A stretch of 64,000 nt of DNA from Acidobacteria bacterium 13_1_20CM_3_53_8 (GCA_001920415.1 MNJR01000139.1:136636-200635); one strand, 5' to 3'; shown: positions 18,410-28,050, counted from the stretch's first letter. Translations and numbers: made by a program. The notes: generated from the sequence alone by a model not told the origin.

Positions 18410-18961
18410 ATGCCGAAAAAAGAGAGTACACAACATAAACTCGACCGCGTTCGCTCGCCCCGCGTTCATATCACTTACGATGTGGAGATAGGCGGCGCTA
18501 TTGAGAATAAAGAATTGCCTTTCGTGCTTGGCGTGCTGGGCGATTTTTCGGGCAAACCCGATGAGCAGCTACCGCGCGTCAAGGATCGCAAGTTCGTAGA
18601 GATTGACCGCGACAACTTCGATCAAGTGCTTGCGGCCATGAAACCGCGATTAGCCTACCGCGTGGACAACAAACTAACGGACGACGGTAGCAAACTGGGC
18701 GTTGACATGCGTTTTAAGAGCATGGACGATTTTCATCCCGACCATGTTGTTCAGCAGGTCGAGCCGCTGCGCAAGCTCGTCGAAGCACGCAGAAAGTTGT
18801 CCGATCTTCTCTCGAAGATGGACGGCAACGACAAGCTCGAAAAGATTCTAAACGACATCGTCGCCGACACGGGCGCGCAGCAGCAACTGAGCGCTGCTCT
18901 GGGAATTGACAAGTCCGCGTCCGACAACGGGGCGGGTGCCAAGGAGGAGTCAAATGAGTAA
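18410..18961 (+). CDS. tssB: T6SS sheath small subunit TssB (VipA)
   Basis: 183 aa from the ATG at 18410, which has AAAGGAG at 18395-18401; the longer open frame from 18320 has no such site and adds unrelated residues. Family features: RVHITYDVEIGGAIENKELP and PFVLGVLGDFSGKP, then the RVKDRKFVEIDRDNFD block. It forms the contractile sheath as a heterodimer with TssC. The stop overlaps the tssC start by 8 bp. Confidence 0.93.
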   Translation: MPKKESTQHKLDRVRSPRVHITYDVEIGGAIENKELPFVLGVLGDFSGKPDEQLPRVKDRKFVEIDRDNFDQVLAAMKPRLAYRVDNKLTDDGSKLGVDMRFKSMDDFHPDHVVQQVEPLRKLVEARRKLSDLLSKMDGNDKLEKILNDIVADTGAQQQLSAALGIDKSASDNGAGAKEESNE

Positions 18962-20162
18962 AGAACGGAGTCAACAAGACAAATCCGTAGTCACCGTCGA
19001 GCAGCAGGGCGAAAGCGACCTGCTAACTCGCATACTCGATCAGGGAAGGCTCGCGCGAAACGAGGTTCAGGCGCAACAGGCCAAGGACATGATCGCGGAG
19101 TTCGTCAGCGAGGTCATGCAGGGACAGTTGACCGTCTCGAAAGACATGGAGTCGGCCATCAACGCGCGCATAGCCGAGATTGATCGCCTTGTCACAGCGC
19201 AGCTAAACGAGATCATGCACCACGAAGACTTTCAGAAATTGGAAGGCTCTTGGCGCGGCCTGAATCACCTGATAATGAACAGCGAGACGAGCACTATGCT
19301 CAAGATTCGCGTCTTCAATGTCTCGAAGAAAGACCTGCTGAAAGATTTGGAGCGCGCGGCTGAATTTGACCAGTCCGCGCTATTCAAGAAGATTTACGAA
19401 GAAGAGTTCGGAACCTTCGGCGGCTCGCCCTACGGCGCGCTCATTGGCGATTACGAGTTCACAAATCATCCGCAGGACATGGCGCTTATCGAGAAAATCT
19501 CGCAGGTGGCGGCTGCGGCCAACGCTCCGTTCATAGGCGCGGCCAGCCCGCAGCTCTTCGGCTGGGATAACTATCAAGAGCTAACGGAAGTGCGCGACCT
19601 TTCGAAGATTTTCGACCGCACAGAGTTCGCAAAGTGGCGCAGTTTCCGCGAGTCGGAAGATTCGCGCTACGTTGGTCTGACGCTGCCGCGCACGCTCGCG
19701 CGCCTGCCCTACGGCAAGGAGAACGTCCCCGCCGAGACTTTCAATTTCGAGGAAGATGTCACGGGACGCGACCACAACAAATATTTGTGGAGCAACGCGG
19801 CATATTCTTTTGGCACGCGATTGACAGAAGCCTTCGCCAAGTACCAGTGGTGCGCTGCAATTCGCGGCGTAGAAGGCGGCGGACTCGTTCAGGGCTTGCC
19901 CACGCACACCTTCATGACGGACGAGGGCGATGTGGCCTTGAAATGCCCAACGGAAATCTCCATCACGGACAGGCGCGAGAAGGAGTTCTCCGATCTTGGG
20001 TTCATCCCGCTCGTGCATTGCAAGAATACTGACTACGCTGCATTCTTCGCCGCGCAGTCTGCGCAGAAGGCTAAGAAGTACGATCTGGATTCTGCGAACG
20101 CCAATGCGCGTCTCTCTACACAGCTTCCATACATCATGGCCGTCTCGCGCTTCGCCCACTGA
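18954..20162 (+). CDS. tssC: T6SS sheath large subunit TssC (VipB), prematurely terminated
   Basis: 402 aa as read; family members are about 490 aa. The start is ATG 18954 with AAGGAGGAG at 18941-18949 (the longer frame from 18906 is an artefact). The conserved stretch LEGSWRGLNHLI, the GALIGDYEF region and LPYIMAVSRFAH are present. Immediately after FAH a TGA occurs at 20160-20162, exactly where the family continues with YLK..RDKIGSFM. The rest of the protein continues in another frame from 20161. About 17 residues are absent at the junction, so this is a small out-of-frame deletion rather than a simple indel. Either the sheath is non-functional or the assembly is wrong here. Confidence 0.85.
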   Translation: MSKERSQQDKSVVTVEQQGESDLLTRILDQGRLARNEVQAQQAKDMIAEFVSEVMQGQLTVSKDMESAINARIAEIDRLVTAQLNEIMHHEDFQKLEGSWRGLNHLIMNSETSTMLKIRVFNVSKKDLLKDLERAAEFDQSALFKKIYEEEFGTFGGSPYGALIGDYEFTNHPQDMALIEKISQVAAAANAPFIGAASPQLFGWDNYQELTEVRDLSKIFDRTEFAKWRSFRESEDSRYVGLTLPRTLARLPYGKENVPAETFNFEEDVTGRDHNKYLWSNAAYSFGTRLTEAFAKYQWCAAIRGVEGGGLVQGLPTHTFMTDEGDVALKCPTEISITDRREKEFSDLGFIPLVHCKNTDYAAFFAAQSAQKAKKYDLDSANANARLSTQLPYIMAVSRFAH

Positions 20163-20394
20163 GTGCGAGACCTTTCTCAACCAGTGGATTCTGCAATACT
20201 GCGTTGAAGGCGACATGGTGGGTCAGGAGATCAAGGCTTCGCACCCGCTGAAAGAGGCGCGCATAGAGGTGATGGACGTGCCGGGCAAGCCCGGAGCATA
20301 TCGCGCCGTCGCTTTCATGCGTCCGCACTTCCAGTTAGACGAGTTGACAGTTTCCTTGCGTCTTGTGGCCGAACTCCCGCCATCGACAAGATAA
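20161..20394 (+). pseudogene. tssC: C-terminal fragment of tssC in a shifted frame
   Basis: 77 codons from GAG 20161 to the TAA at 20392-20394 read ECETFLNQWILQYC ... PLKEARIEVMDVPGKPGAYR, then HFQLDELTVSLRLVAELP. This is the standard VipB/TssC C-terminus, including the sheath-wall strand region. It has no start or ribosome site of its own. A 7-bp inverted repeat (GTCTCGC 20142-20148, GCGAGAC 20165-20171) flanks the break. Confidence 0.85.
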
Positions 20395-20560
20395 AAATAG
20401 GGGACGCGCTCGATTATCACTGTAGAAGACGCTCGCCTTCAAATGGCTCAGGCAAAAGCCACGAGGTCGAACGTCTGTTCTGAGAATGCATCTTGTACCA
20501 GATGGGCGAATCAAATCGCTATATCTGGTTGGTTAAAGCAAAGAAGGAGGAAGGATTTTT

Positions 20561-21046
20561 ATGGCGCAGGTTGATATGTTCTTGAAGCTGGATGGAGTCG
20601 ATGGCGAGAGTCAGGACCATAAGCATAAGGGCGAGATTCACATCGAAAGTTTCAGTTTTGGCGCGCACCAGATGGGGACTGGTCATGCAGGTGGTGGCTC
20701 TGGTGCGGGCAAAGTCGCCCTTACCGATATCAATGTCACCAAGCTGGTTGATAAGGCTAGTCCGAAATTGCTTCTCTATTGCGCTAACGGTAAGCACATC
20801 CCTTCGGGTCTGCTTACTGTGCGCAAAGCAGGTGAGACCCCGGTCGAGTACTTGAAGATTAAGCTTACGGATGTACTGGTCAGCAGCTTCACCGATGCCG
20901 GACACGGGAACGCGCTGGTTCCTGAAAGCCTTACGCTAAACTATGCGAAGATCGAGTACGCGTACCAGGAACAAGGCGCAGATGGCAAGCCAGCCGGTAG
21001 CCCGCAGACGATGGGCTGGGATGTCAAGGCAAACAAGAAGCTCTAA
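20561..21046 (+). CDS. hcp: T6SS tube protein Hcp (TssD)
   Basis: 161 aa, full length. MAQVDMFLKLDGVDGESQD, then IHIESFSFGAHQ, and a C-terminal strand SLTLNYAKIEYAYQEQ are typical Hcp. Hexameric rings stack into the inner tube that is expelled with VgrG and PAAR. A very strong site (AAGGAGGAAGGA, 20546-20557) precedes the ATG, as expected for the most abundant T6SS component. The 166 bp between the tssC remnant and hcp contains no other gene. Confidence 0.95.
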   Translation: MAQVDMFLKLDGVDGESQDHKHKGEIHIESFSFGAHQMGTGHAGGGSGAGKVALTDINVTKLVDKASPKLLLYCANGKHIPSGLLTVRKAGETPVEYLKIKLTDVLVSSFTDAGHGNALVPESLTLNYAKIEYAYQEQGADGKPAGSPQTMGWDVKANKKL

Positions 21047-21268
21047 CGTCGAACGGCTACAGAACCCGCGCGGCTTCAAGTAAATGCGTGTGACCCGGTT
21101 CAGCCCAGAGAGAGAACCCGATCGAGTTCGCAAAACTTTGTGCCGCGCGCGTGCCGAGGCGGCGTGTTGCAAGTTAATTAAGAGGGGGCGCGCGTTGGAA
21201 GTTTCGGCATGCTGTGGCTTTTTTAAATCGGTCACCTCGGACAGTGCGCGCCGACCTGGAAAGCTATT

Positions 21269-21363
21269 AGCGACCAGCCAGAAAGTTAATCGAACGCCAA
21301 TCGTGTATGGATGTAATCCGTCTCGAATTGGTCGCTCACGGTTAGCGGGTTTGGCTGGTCGCT
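21269..21363. repeat. 12-bp inverted repeat in the hcp-tssE gap
   Basis: AGCGACCAGCCA (21269-21280) and TGGCTGGTCGCT (21352-21363) form 12-bp perfect arms 71 nt apart. The 406-bp gap 21047-21452 otherwise shows nothing I can support; the plus-strand open frame in it has no family resemblance. Confidence 0.45.
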
Positions 21364-21452
21364 TATGGTTGCACGCATTCGTATTCGGCGCGCGAGGGGC
21401 GCGCGGTTAAGATTTTCTTCGGGCTAACTTTTGGCAAAAGGGAACAAGCTCT

Positions 21453-21938
21453 GTGTCCAGGATTGATAACGAGATTCGCGTGACGATCTCTGTGCTCGAC
21501 CGCCTTCTGGATTACGAGCCGGAAATCACACGCGAGCCTGTGGCGTCTCGCGCGAAGAGCTTAAGGCAGTTGAAGCAGTCTGTAAGGCGCGATCTTGAAT
21601 GGTTGCTCAACACGCGCCAGACGGTCGGAGGCGCTCCGTCGGACTTGAAGGAACTCAGCAACTCGTTAGCGGCCTATGGCCTGCCAGACTTTTCTAATCT
21701 CAGCATAGAGAGCGCAGACGACCAGAAGCGCATGCAGCGCGAGATAGAGGACGCAGTCAGAATCTTCGAGCCGCGACTCGAAGACGTTGAAGTCACTATC
21801 GAACCTGCGCGCTCAACTGAGCGCATCCTGCGATTTCGCATTGACGCGCGTCTCAAAGTCGAGCCAGCGCCGGAGCCTGTCACCTTCGACACCATGCTTC
21901 AACTGGGCAGCGGGCAGTACATAGTTCAAGGGGAGTGA
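21453..21938 (+). CDS. tssE: T6SS baseplate wedge protein TssE (gp25-like)
   Basis: 161 aa, starting at GTG (21453) preceded by AAAAGGGAACAAG. The gp25/lysozyme-like GPW domain shows the SLRQLKQSVRRDLEWLLNTR block and the C-terminal ILRFRIDARLKVEP strand. It forms the baseplate wedge with TssF and TssG and nucleates sheath assembly. It heads the tssE-tssF-tssG group. Confidence 0.92.
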   Translation: MSRIDNEIRVTISVLDRLLDYEPEITREPVASRAKSLRQLKQSVRRDLEWLLNTRQTVGGAPSDLKELSNSLAAYGLPDFSNLSIESADDQKRMQREIEDAVRIFEPRLEDVEVTIEPARSTERILRFRIDARLKVEPAPEPVTFDTMLQLGSGQYIVQGE

Positions 21939-21942
21939 TTCA

Positions 21943-22063
21943 ATTTTGGATTTTAGATTTTGGATTTTGGATTAAGCCTCTTTAAGTCATCGTCTGAAAT
22001 TCCAAAGGCCAGCGCCGCGAGGCGCGCTCGCCAATCTAAAATCCAAAATCTAAAATCCAAAAT
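21943..22063. repeat. Heptad-arm dyad, GATTTTG family
   Basis: 31-nt arms (21943-21973 and 22033-22063) of ATTTTGG/ATTTTAG units match almost perfectly. The loop is about 59 nt and lacks the common loop motif. The right arm is directly contiguous with the tssF ATG at 22064, so the tssF leader consists entirely of repeat sequence with no Shine-Dalgarno. Confidence 0.85.
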
Positions 22064-23941
22064 ATGCGTGACGATCTGCTTGGTTACTATGAGCGAGAGT
22101 TGATTTTCTTGCGCCAGATGGGTGCGGAGTTTGCCCAAAAATATCCGAAGGTCGCCTCGCGTCTTCTGCTCGAAGCAGACAAATCGGAAGACCCTCACGT
22201 CGAGCGCATGATAGAGGCTTTCGCCTTCCTGGCCGGGCGCGTACACCTGAAGATTGACGACGAGTTCCCAGAAATCACCGAAAGTTTTCTAAACGTACTT
22301 TATCCGCATTACCTCGCCCCCATACCTTCTATGGCGATTGTGAAGTTCACGCCGAAAGAAGGGACGCTGACGACCGGCTACTTGATAGAGCGCGGCACTG
22401 GCCTTTACTCGCACCCGATTCAAGGCACGCCCTGCCGCTTCCGCTCAGGCTATCCCGTCACGCTCTGGCCCATAGAAGTCTCTTCGGCCTCGCTTGAATC
22501 ACTTGACCCTGCGGACACGCGCGGGCGATGGGGCGAGGCCGTCATCAAATTGACGCTCACGTGTTTGAACGATACCACGCTCGCGGCGCTTAAAAGCGGA
22601 GAGACGCAAAGCCCGATTGAGAGCCTGCGCTTTTATCTGAACGGCGAGCCGCAACTTATACATCCACTTTACGAGTTGATCTTCAATCACGCGACGCGCG
22701 TAGAGCTTCGTCCTTCAAGCGTGCAGAACCTCTCGCGCCGCACCAGAAAACTTCAGTTGAATCTACCGCAGCCCATTGTGCTGCCCGCATCAGCGCTCAA
22801 ACAGGTGGGCTTCACCAGTGACGAAGCGCTCCTTCAATACACCGCGCGCTCGTTTGCAGGATACCGTCTGCTATCGGAGTATTTCGCCTTCCCAGACAAA
22901 TTCCATTTCCTTGATGTTACAGGCCTGGACATCGCGGCGCGCGCAGGCTTCGGCAATCGCTTTGAGATACACATCTACTTGCGCGACGTTGTGCCGCCGC
23001 GCGGAGTTGTCAACGCGGACACTTTTCAACTGGGGTGTGCGCCCATAATAAATCTTTTCAAAGAGATTGCTGAGCCTATACAACTGACGGGCAAGCAGAA
23101 CGAGTATCGCGTCATACCGGACGTGCGCCGCCAGATGGAGACGGAAGTCTACTCGATTGATTCTGTAGTAGAGGACGATCCGCAGCGTGGACAGTCGCGC
23201 GAGTTTCAACCCTTCTACTCTTTCCGCCACGCCTACGAACGCGAGCATGACAAAACCTTCTGGTATTCGTCGCGCCGTCTGTCGCAGAGGCCGGAAGACC
23301 CCGGCACGGAAGTCTTCGTCTCGCTCGTTGACCTGGGGTTCAATCCGCACGTTCCTGCGACCAGCATACTGACCGTTCGCGTGACATGCACGAACCGAGA
23401 CCTTCCGGCTCGTTTGCCATTCGGAGGCGCGGAGGGTGAATTAGAGGTCGAAGGAGCAGCGCCGCTATCGCGCGTGCGTTGTTTGACAAAGCCGACTGAA
23501 ACCTTGCGACCACCATTCAGGCGCGGAGCGCAGTGGCGATTGCTTTCGCACCTGACGCTCAATCATCTCTCTCTGGTCGAGAACGTGCGCAATGGTTCAC
23601 CAGAAGCTTTGCAGGAGATTCTTTCGCTTTACGATTTGATGGATTCTCCTGCGACGCGCAAGCAAATCCTTGGCATTAATCGCGTGACAAGCCGTAGAGC
23701 CGTTCGCCAGACAGGCTCGCGCATAGGCGCAGGGTTTGTGCGCGGTATAGAGACGACCGTAGAGTTTGACGAAGAGCAGTACGTGGGCAGCGGGCTTTTC
23801 CTTTTCGCATCTGTGCTCGAAAGATTTTTGGGGCTTTACGCATCCGTTAACTCATTCAACCAGTTTGTGGCCGTGACCAAACAGCGCGAGGGGATACTTA
23901 AACAATGGCCGCCGAGAGCAGGAGAACAGATCCTCCTCTAG
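22064..23941 (+). CDS. tssF: T6SS baseplate protein TssF (VasA/ImpG)
   Basis: 625 aa, full length. The family signature YYERELIFLRQMGAEFA at the N-terminus, AFAFLAGRVHLKIDDEFPEI and FLNVLYPHYLAPIPSMAIV are all present. TssF pairs with TssG in the baseplate wedge. It overlaps tssG by 37 bp, a tight translational coupling. The start is set by the conserved MRDDLLGYYERE; no ribosome site is visible because the dyad arm abuts the ATG. Confidence 0.95.
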   Translation: MRDDLLGYYERELIFLRQMGAEFAQKYPKVASRLLLEADKSEDPHVERMIEAFAFLAGRVHLKIDDEFPEITESFLNVLYPHYLAPIPSMAIVKFTPKEGTLTTGYLIERGTGLYSHPIQGTPCRFRSGYPVTLWPIEVSSASLESLDPADTRGRWGEAVIKLTLTCLNDTTLAALKSGETQSPIESLRFYLNGEPQLIHPLYELIFNHATRVELRPSSVQNLSRRTRKLQLNLPQPIVLPASALKQVGFTSDEALLQYTARSFAGYRLLSEYFAFPDKFHFLDVTGLDIAARAGFGNRFEIHIYLRDVVPPRGVVNADTFQLGCAPIINLFKEIAEPIQLTGKQNEYRVIPDVRRQMETEVYSIDSVVEDDPQRGQSREFQPFYSFRHAYEREHDKTFWYSSRRLSQRPEDPGTEVFVSLVDLGFNPHVPATSILTVRVTCTNRDLPARLPFGGAEGELEVEGAAPLSRVRCLTKPTETLRPPFRRGAQWRLLSHLTLNHLSLVENVRNGSPEALQEILSLYDLMDSPATRKQILGINRVTSRRAVRQTGSRIGAGFVRGIETTVEFDEEQYVGSGLFLFASVLERFLGLYASVNSFNQFVAVTKQREGILKQWPPRAGEQILL

Positions 23942-24930
23942 ATCAAGAACTGTTCGACGAGCCGTACCGCTTCGACTTTTTTCAGGCGGTGCGCCTGCTT
24001 GAACGCATTGACCCGCGTCGCCTGCCCATAGGGCACGAAGGTGACGCGCTACGCGAAGCTGTGCGCTTTCGCACGCGCCAGACGCTCTCTTTTCCTGCGA
24101 GCGAGATTCACCAGCTAACCAGAAACGGGACGGACGAGAAGGACGAGCCGCCCGAGATGATGGTCGCTTTCATGGGAGCGACCGGGCCACTGGGTGTGCT
24201 GCCGCACCAGTACACGGAACTCCTTATGGAGCGCGCGCGCTACAATGACACCGCGTTCTGGAGTTTTCTTGACATATTCAATCACCGCATGATCTCGCTC
24301 TTCTATCGCGCGTGGGAGAAGCACCATTTCCCAATAGCTTACGAGCGCGGGGTGGTTGACCAGTTCACAGCCTATCTCTTCGACATAGTAGGCATGGGCA
24401 CGCGTGGTCTTCGCGGTCGCCTTTCAGTCGAAGATCAGGCGTCTGTTTTTTACGGTGGTTTGATCGCGCAGCGTCCACATTCGGCGAGCGCCATTGAATC
24501 AATCCTGAGCGATTATTTCGGCGCGCCCGCGCGCCTTGACCAATTCGCTGGACAGTGGCTCGACTTAGGCGATAATGTCACGCAGTTGGGAAGCGCCAAT
24601 AGCGGGCTAGGCTTGACGACAATTGCGGGCGCGCGCGTCTGGGAAGATCAGTCGAAATTCAGAATCAAGTTCGGGCCATTAAAGTTTAATGAGTTTCAGG
24701 ATTTCGTCCCTTCTGGGTCGGCATTCAAGCCAGCGACGGAACTCGCGCGCCTCCTTGTCGGATTAGAATTTGACTTCGACATGCAACTCGTCTTGAAGGC
24801 GGCGGAAGTTCCAGCCTGCGTCATGCGCACGACGGATGGCAGCGGGCCTAGGCTAGGCTGGACAAGCTGGCTCAAAACCGAAGAGTTCGCGGCGGACGAC
24901 GATCAGGTTGTCCTGCAAGTGAACGATTGA
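23905..24930 (+). CDS. tssG: T6SS baseplate protein TssG (VasB/ImpH)
   Basis: 341 aa. PYRFDFFQAVRLLERIDP near residue 21, LSFPASEIHQL, and FMGATGPLGVLPHQYTELL are the classical ImpH signature. TssG is the central baseplate wedge component binding TssF, TssE and TssK. The start lies within the end of tssF, in the +1 frame, giving a 37-bp overlap. Confidence 0.94.
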   Translation: MAAESRRTDPPLDQELFDEPYRFDFFQAVRLLERIDPRRLPIGHEGDALREAVRFRTRQTLSFPASEIHQLTRNGTDEKDEPPEMMVAFMGATGPLGVLPHQYTELLMERARYNDTAFWSFLDIFNHRMISLFYRAWEKHHFPIAYERGVVDQFTAYLFDIVGMGTRGLRGRLSVEDQASVFYGGLIAQRPHSASAIESILSDYFGAPARLDQFAGQWLDLGDNVTQLGSANSGLGLTTIAGARVWEDQSKFRIKFGPLKFNEFQDFVPSGSAFKPATELARLLVGLEFDFDMQLVLKAAEVPACVMRTTDGSGPRLGWTSWLKTEEFAADDDQVVLQVND

Positions 24931-24971
24931 ACATCCCGACTGCGTAAAACTAAGAGCGCGTTTCAAAACCC

Positions 24972-25094
24972 GCTTAGCGAGCTTAAGCATTTTCCTTTGC
25001 GCCTTTGCGTGAACCCTCAATTCTATTAAAGCTCAAGTCAGTGAAAGTTGAGGGTTCACGCAAAGGCGCAAAGAAAAGAGCAAAGCTCGCTAAG
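24972..25094. repeat. Dyad with perfect 25-bp arms between tssG and clpV
   Basis: Arms 24996-25020 and 25048-25072 are perfectly complementary and made of TTTGCGCC/TTTGCGTG-type units. An outer pair CTTAGCGAGC/GCTCGCTAAG (24972-24981, 25085-25094) extends the structure. The loop includes TAAAGCTCAAG. It occupies most of the 237-bp gap. Confidence 0.85.
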
Positions 25095-25167
25095 GAGTTG
25101 GGCAGGTTTTATAGCTTGAGATGTACTCTAAAAAATTTTTCATCCACAGAAAGGCTAGGGAAATATC

Positions 25168-28041
25168 ATGGCCGTAAATCTCAAATCTCTCATTGGCAGA
25201 CTGAACTCAACCTCGCGCGGCGCATTGGAAGGGGCTGCTGGCTTATGTCTTTCGCGCACCAACTACGACGTTGAGCCGGAGCATTTTCTATTAAAATTGA
25301 TGGAGACGCCCGACACTGACATTGATCGCATATTACGCCATTACGAGATTGATCCGTCACGTGTTGTCAAAGATGTGACGCGCTCTCTAGACCGTCTGAA
25401 GACAGGCAATGCGCGAACGCCAAGTTTAAGCCCGCGCCTGCCGAAATGGATTCAGGAGGCTTGGCTCCTGGCTTCGATTGATTACGGCGCAGCACAGGTG
25501 CGTTCCGGCCATCTTCTGCTTACTATGCTCGCAGGAGACGATCTAGCGCGTCTCGCACGCGAAATCTCAAAAGAGTTCAACCACATCTCTGTCGAATCTC
25601 TCAAGAAGGATTTCGCAGACATCACATCCGGCTCCGCAGAAGCTAGAGAAGCGACCAGTTTGGGCGCGCAGGGCGCGTCAGCGGCGACGGGCGAGGGCGT
25701 TGGGCCAAGCGGTGACGGCAAGACGAAAGCGCTAGATCAATTCACCGTTGATCTGACGGCGAAAGCGCGCGCAGGCCAGATTGATCCAGTGCTTGGTAGA
25801 GATTTCGAGATTCGGCAGGTGGTTGACATACTCACGCGCCGCCGACAGAACAATCCAATTCTGACGGGTGAAGCGGGTGTGGGAAAGACTGCTGTCGTAG
25901 AAGGCTTCGCGCTTCGCATAGCGGAAGGCGACGTGCCAGACCCGCTTAAAAATGTCGCAGTCAGAACGCTCGATCTGGGTCTGTTGCAGGCAGGCGCAGG
26001 CATCAAAGGCGAGTTCGAGAATCGTTTGAAATCTGTGATTGATGAAGTCAAGGGGTCGGCTCAGCCCATAATTCTTTTCATAGACGAAGCGCACACGATG
26101 ATTGGCGCGGGCGGTCAGGCTGGACAGAACGATGCTGCGAATCTCTTGAAGCCCGCATTGGCTCGCGGTGAGTTGCGAACGATTGCGGCGACGACGTGGG
26201 CTGAGTACAAAAAATATTTCGAGAAGGACGCGGCGCTCGCTCGTCGTTTTCAAGTGGTGAAGGTTGAAGAGCCTGATGAAGAGAAAGCTATTGCGATGAT
26301 GCGCGGTCTAGCCGAATCGCTCGAAAATCATCACAAGGTTCGCATACTCGACGAAGCAATCGAAGATGCCGTGAAACTCTCGCATCGTTACATTTCGGGT
26401 CGCCAGCTTCCAGACAAATCCGTGAGCGTGCTCGACACGGCCTGCGCGCGCGTAGCCATTGGACAGGGCGCAACGCCCGCGTCTGTCGAAGATGCGCAAC
26501 GACGCATAGACCAGTTGACCGTCGAGATAGCTTCTCTAGAACGCGAGGCCATCACGGGCACGGATCACGCTGAGCGATTGGAAGAACTTAAAGCTGCTAA
26601 GACTGCCGAAGAAGCCAGACTCGCTAACTTGAAAGCTCAATGGGAAAGGGAGCGCGAAATCATAGAGCAGGTACGCGACGTGCGCACTCAGTTGGAAGAG
26701 CACGCTATGAAGCGTAAAGAGGCTGCGAGCGGCAACGGGCACGGCGATGGCGCGGCTGCTGCTGCGACTGCGACTGTGTCCGCTCCGGCGCAAACGCCTG
26801 CGACATCCGGCGCTTCGGCGCAGGCTGCTGCGATAGCCACTCCCCCCGCGCAAGCTGCGATGGCCGAAGGCGCTACGGCGCAAGCTTCATCAGCTTCTAT
26901 AGCTGCTCCTTCATCCGGCACGGAGGCTACGGCTCAAGCTCCTGTTGACGTTGAGGCGCTGCGCGCGCGACTCGCGCAGTTGAACGAAGAGCTTGATAAG
27001 GCGCAGGGCGAAACCCCTTTGATGCAGGCTTGCGTTGATTCGCAGACTATCGCAGACGTGATTTCCGGTTGGACTGGAATCCCTGTGGGCAAGATGCTGA
27101 CGGACGAGATTCAGACTGTTCTTTCATTGAAAGATCGTCTAGAACAGCGTGTCATTGGGCAGTCACACGCGTTAGACGCAATCGCGCAGAGGATTCGCAC
27201 GTCGCGCGCTGGCCTGACAGACCCGCGCCGTCCCGTAGGAGTCTTCCTGCTGGTTGGCCCAAGCGGCGTAGGAAAAACGGAGACCGCTTTGACGCTGGCC
27301 GATACGCTCTACGGCGGCGAGAAGAATCTGGTCACTATAAACATGAGCGAGTATCAGGAATCGCACACGGTATCCTCTTTGAAGGGATCGCCTCCGGGCT
27401 ACGTTGGCTACGGCGAGGGCGGCGTGTTGACGGAAGCGGTTAGGCGCAAACCTTATTCGGTCGTGCTGCTGGATGAAGTAGAGAAGGCGCACCCGGATGT
27501 GATGGAGCTTTTTTATCAGGTCTTCGACAAAGGAATGCTGGAAGACGGCGAGGGGCGCGAAATTGATTTCAAGAACACGGTCATACTGCTCACCTCGAAC
27601 ACTGCGACCGATACGGTGATGAAGCTTTCAGCAGACCCGGACACGCGGCCTGAGCCTGAAGGATTGGTCGAAGCGATTCGCCCGGAGTTGATTAAAGTGT
27701 TCAAGCCCGCTCTGCTTGGTCGCATGGTCGTTGTGCCTTACTATCCAATCTCGGACGACGTGATGCGCGAGATTATCAAGTTGCAGTTGGGGCGCATCGG
27801 TCGGCGATTGGAAGAGAATCACGGCGCGGATTTCAGTTACGACGCGGCGGTGGTTGATGAAGTTGCGAGTCGCTGCAAAGAGGTCGAGTCGGGCGCGCGC
27901 AACGTTGACCATATACTGACGCGCTCGCTGCTGCCGGAAATGAGCGGCGAGTTTCTGTCACGCATGGCTTCGGGCGTGGCGGTCTCGAAGGTGCATGTCT
28001 CCGTCGGCGATGGCGGAAAATTCCAGTACGCTATCTCTTAA
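25168..28041 (+). CDS. clpV: T6SS sheath-recycling AAA+ ATPase ClpV (TssH)
   Basis: 957 aa. N-domain with Clp repeats (about 1-160, N-terminal MAVNLKSLIGRLN typical of ClpV), AAA-1 with Walker A GEAGVGKT (about 234-241), coiled-coil middle domain, and AAA-2 with Walker A GPSGVGKT (about 697-704), VLLDEVEKAHPDV and LLTSN. ClpV disassembles contracted TssBC sheath. It is longer than typical because a low-complexity Ala/Thr/Gln/Ser stretch of about 80 residues (about 513-593) is inserted between the middle domain and AAA-2. Its ATG lies 96 bp after the preceding dyad. Confidence 0.95.
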   Translation: MAVNLKSLIGRLNSTSRGALEGAAGLCLSRTNYDVEPEHFLLKLMETPDTDIDRILRHYEIDPSRVVKDVTRSLDRLKTGNARTPSLSPRLPKWIQEAWLLASIDYGAAQVRSGHLLLTMLAGDDLARLAREISKEFNHISVESLKKDFADITSGSAEAREATSLGAQGASAATGEGVGPSGDGKTKALDQFTVDLTAKARAGQIDPVLGRDFEIRQVVDILTRRRQNNPILTGEAGVGKTAVVEGFALRIAEGDVPDPLKNVAVRTLDLGLLQAGAGIKGEFENRLKSVIDEVKGSAQPIILFIDEAHTMIGAGGQAGQNDAANLLKPALARGELRTIAATTWAEYKKYFEKDAALARRFQVVKVEEPDEEKAIAMMRGLAESLENHHKVRILDEAIEDAVKLSHRYISGRQLPDKSVSVLDTACARVAIGQGATPASVEDAQRRIDQLTVEIASLEREAITGTDHAERLEELKAAKTAEEARLANLKAQWEREREIIEQVRDVRTQLEEHAMKRKEAASGNGHGDGAAAAATATVSAPAQTPATSGASAQAAAIATPPAQAAMAEGATAQASSASIAAPSSGTEATAQAPVDVEALRARLAQLNEELDKAQGETPLMQACVDSQTIADVISGWTGIPVGKMLTDEIQTVLSLKDRLEQRVIGQSHALDAIAQRIRTSRAGLTDPRRPVGVFLLVGPSGVGKTETALTLADTLYGGEKNLVTINMSEYQESHTVSSLKGSPPGYVGYGEGGVLTEAVRRKPYSVVLLDEVEKAHPDVMELFYQVFDKGMLEDGEGREIDFKNTVILLTSNTATDTVMKLSADPDTRPEPEGLVEAIRPELIKVFKPALLGRMVVVPYYPISDDVMREIIKLQLGRIGRRLEENHGADFSYDAAVVDEVASRCKEVESGARNVDHILTRSLLPEMSGEFLSRMASGVAVSKVHVSVGDGGKFQYAIS

Positions 28042-28050
28042 CAAATAAAA

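Noticed and set aside
21084-21410. 108-codon plus-strand frame between hcp and tssE
   Set aside because: Arg/Cys-rich nonsense-like composition and an inverted repeat inside it; no family resemblance.
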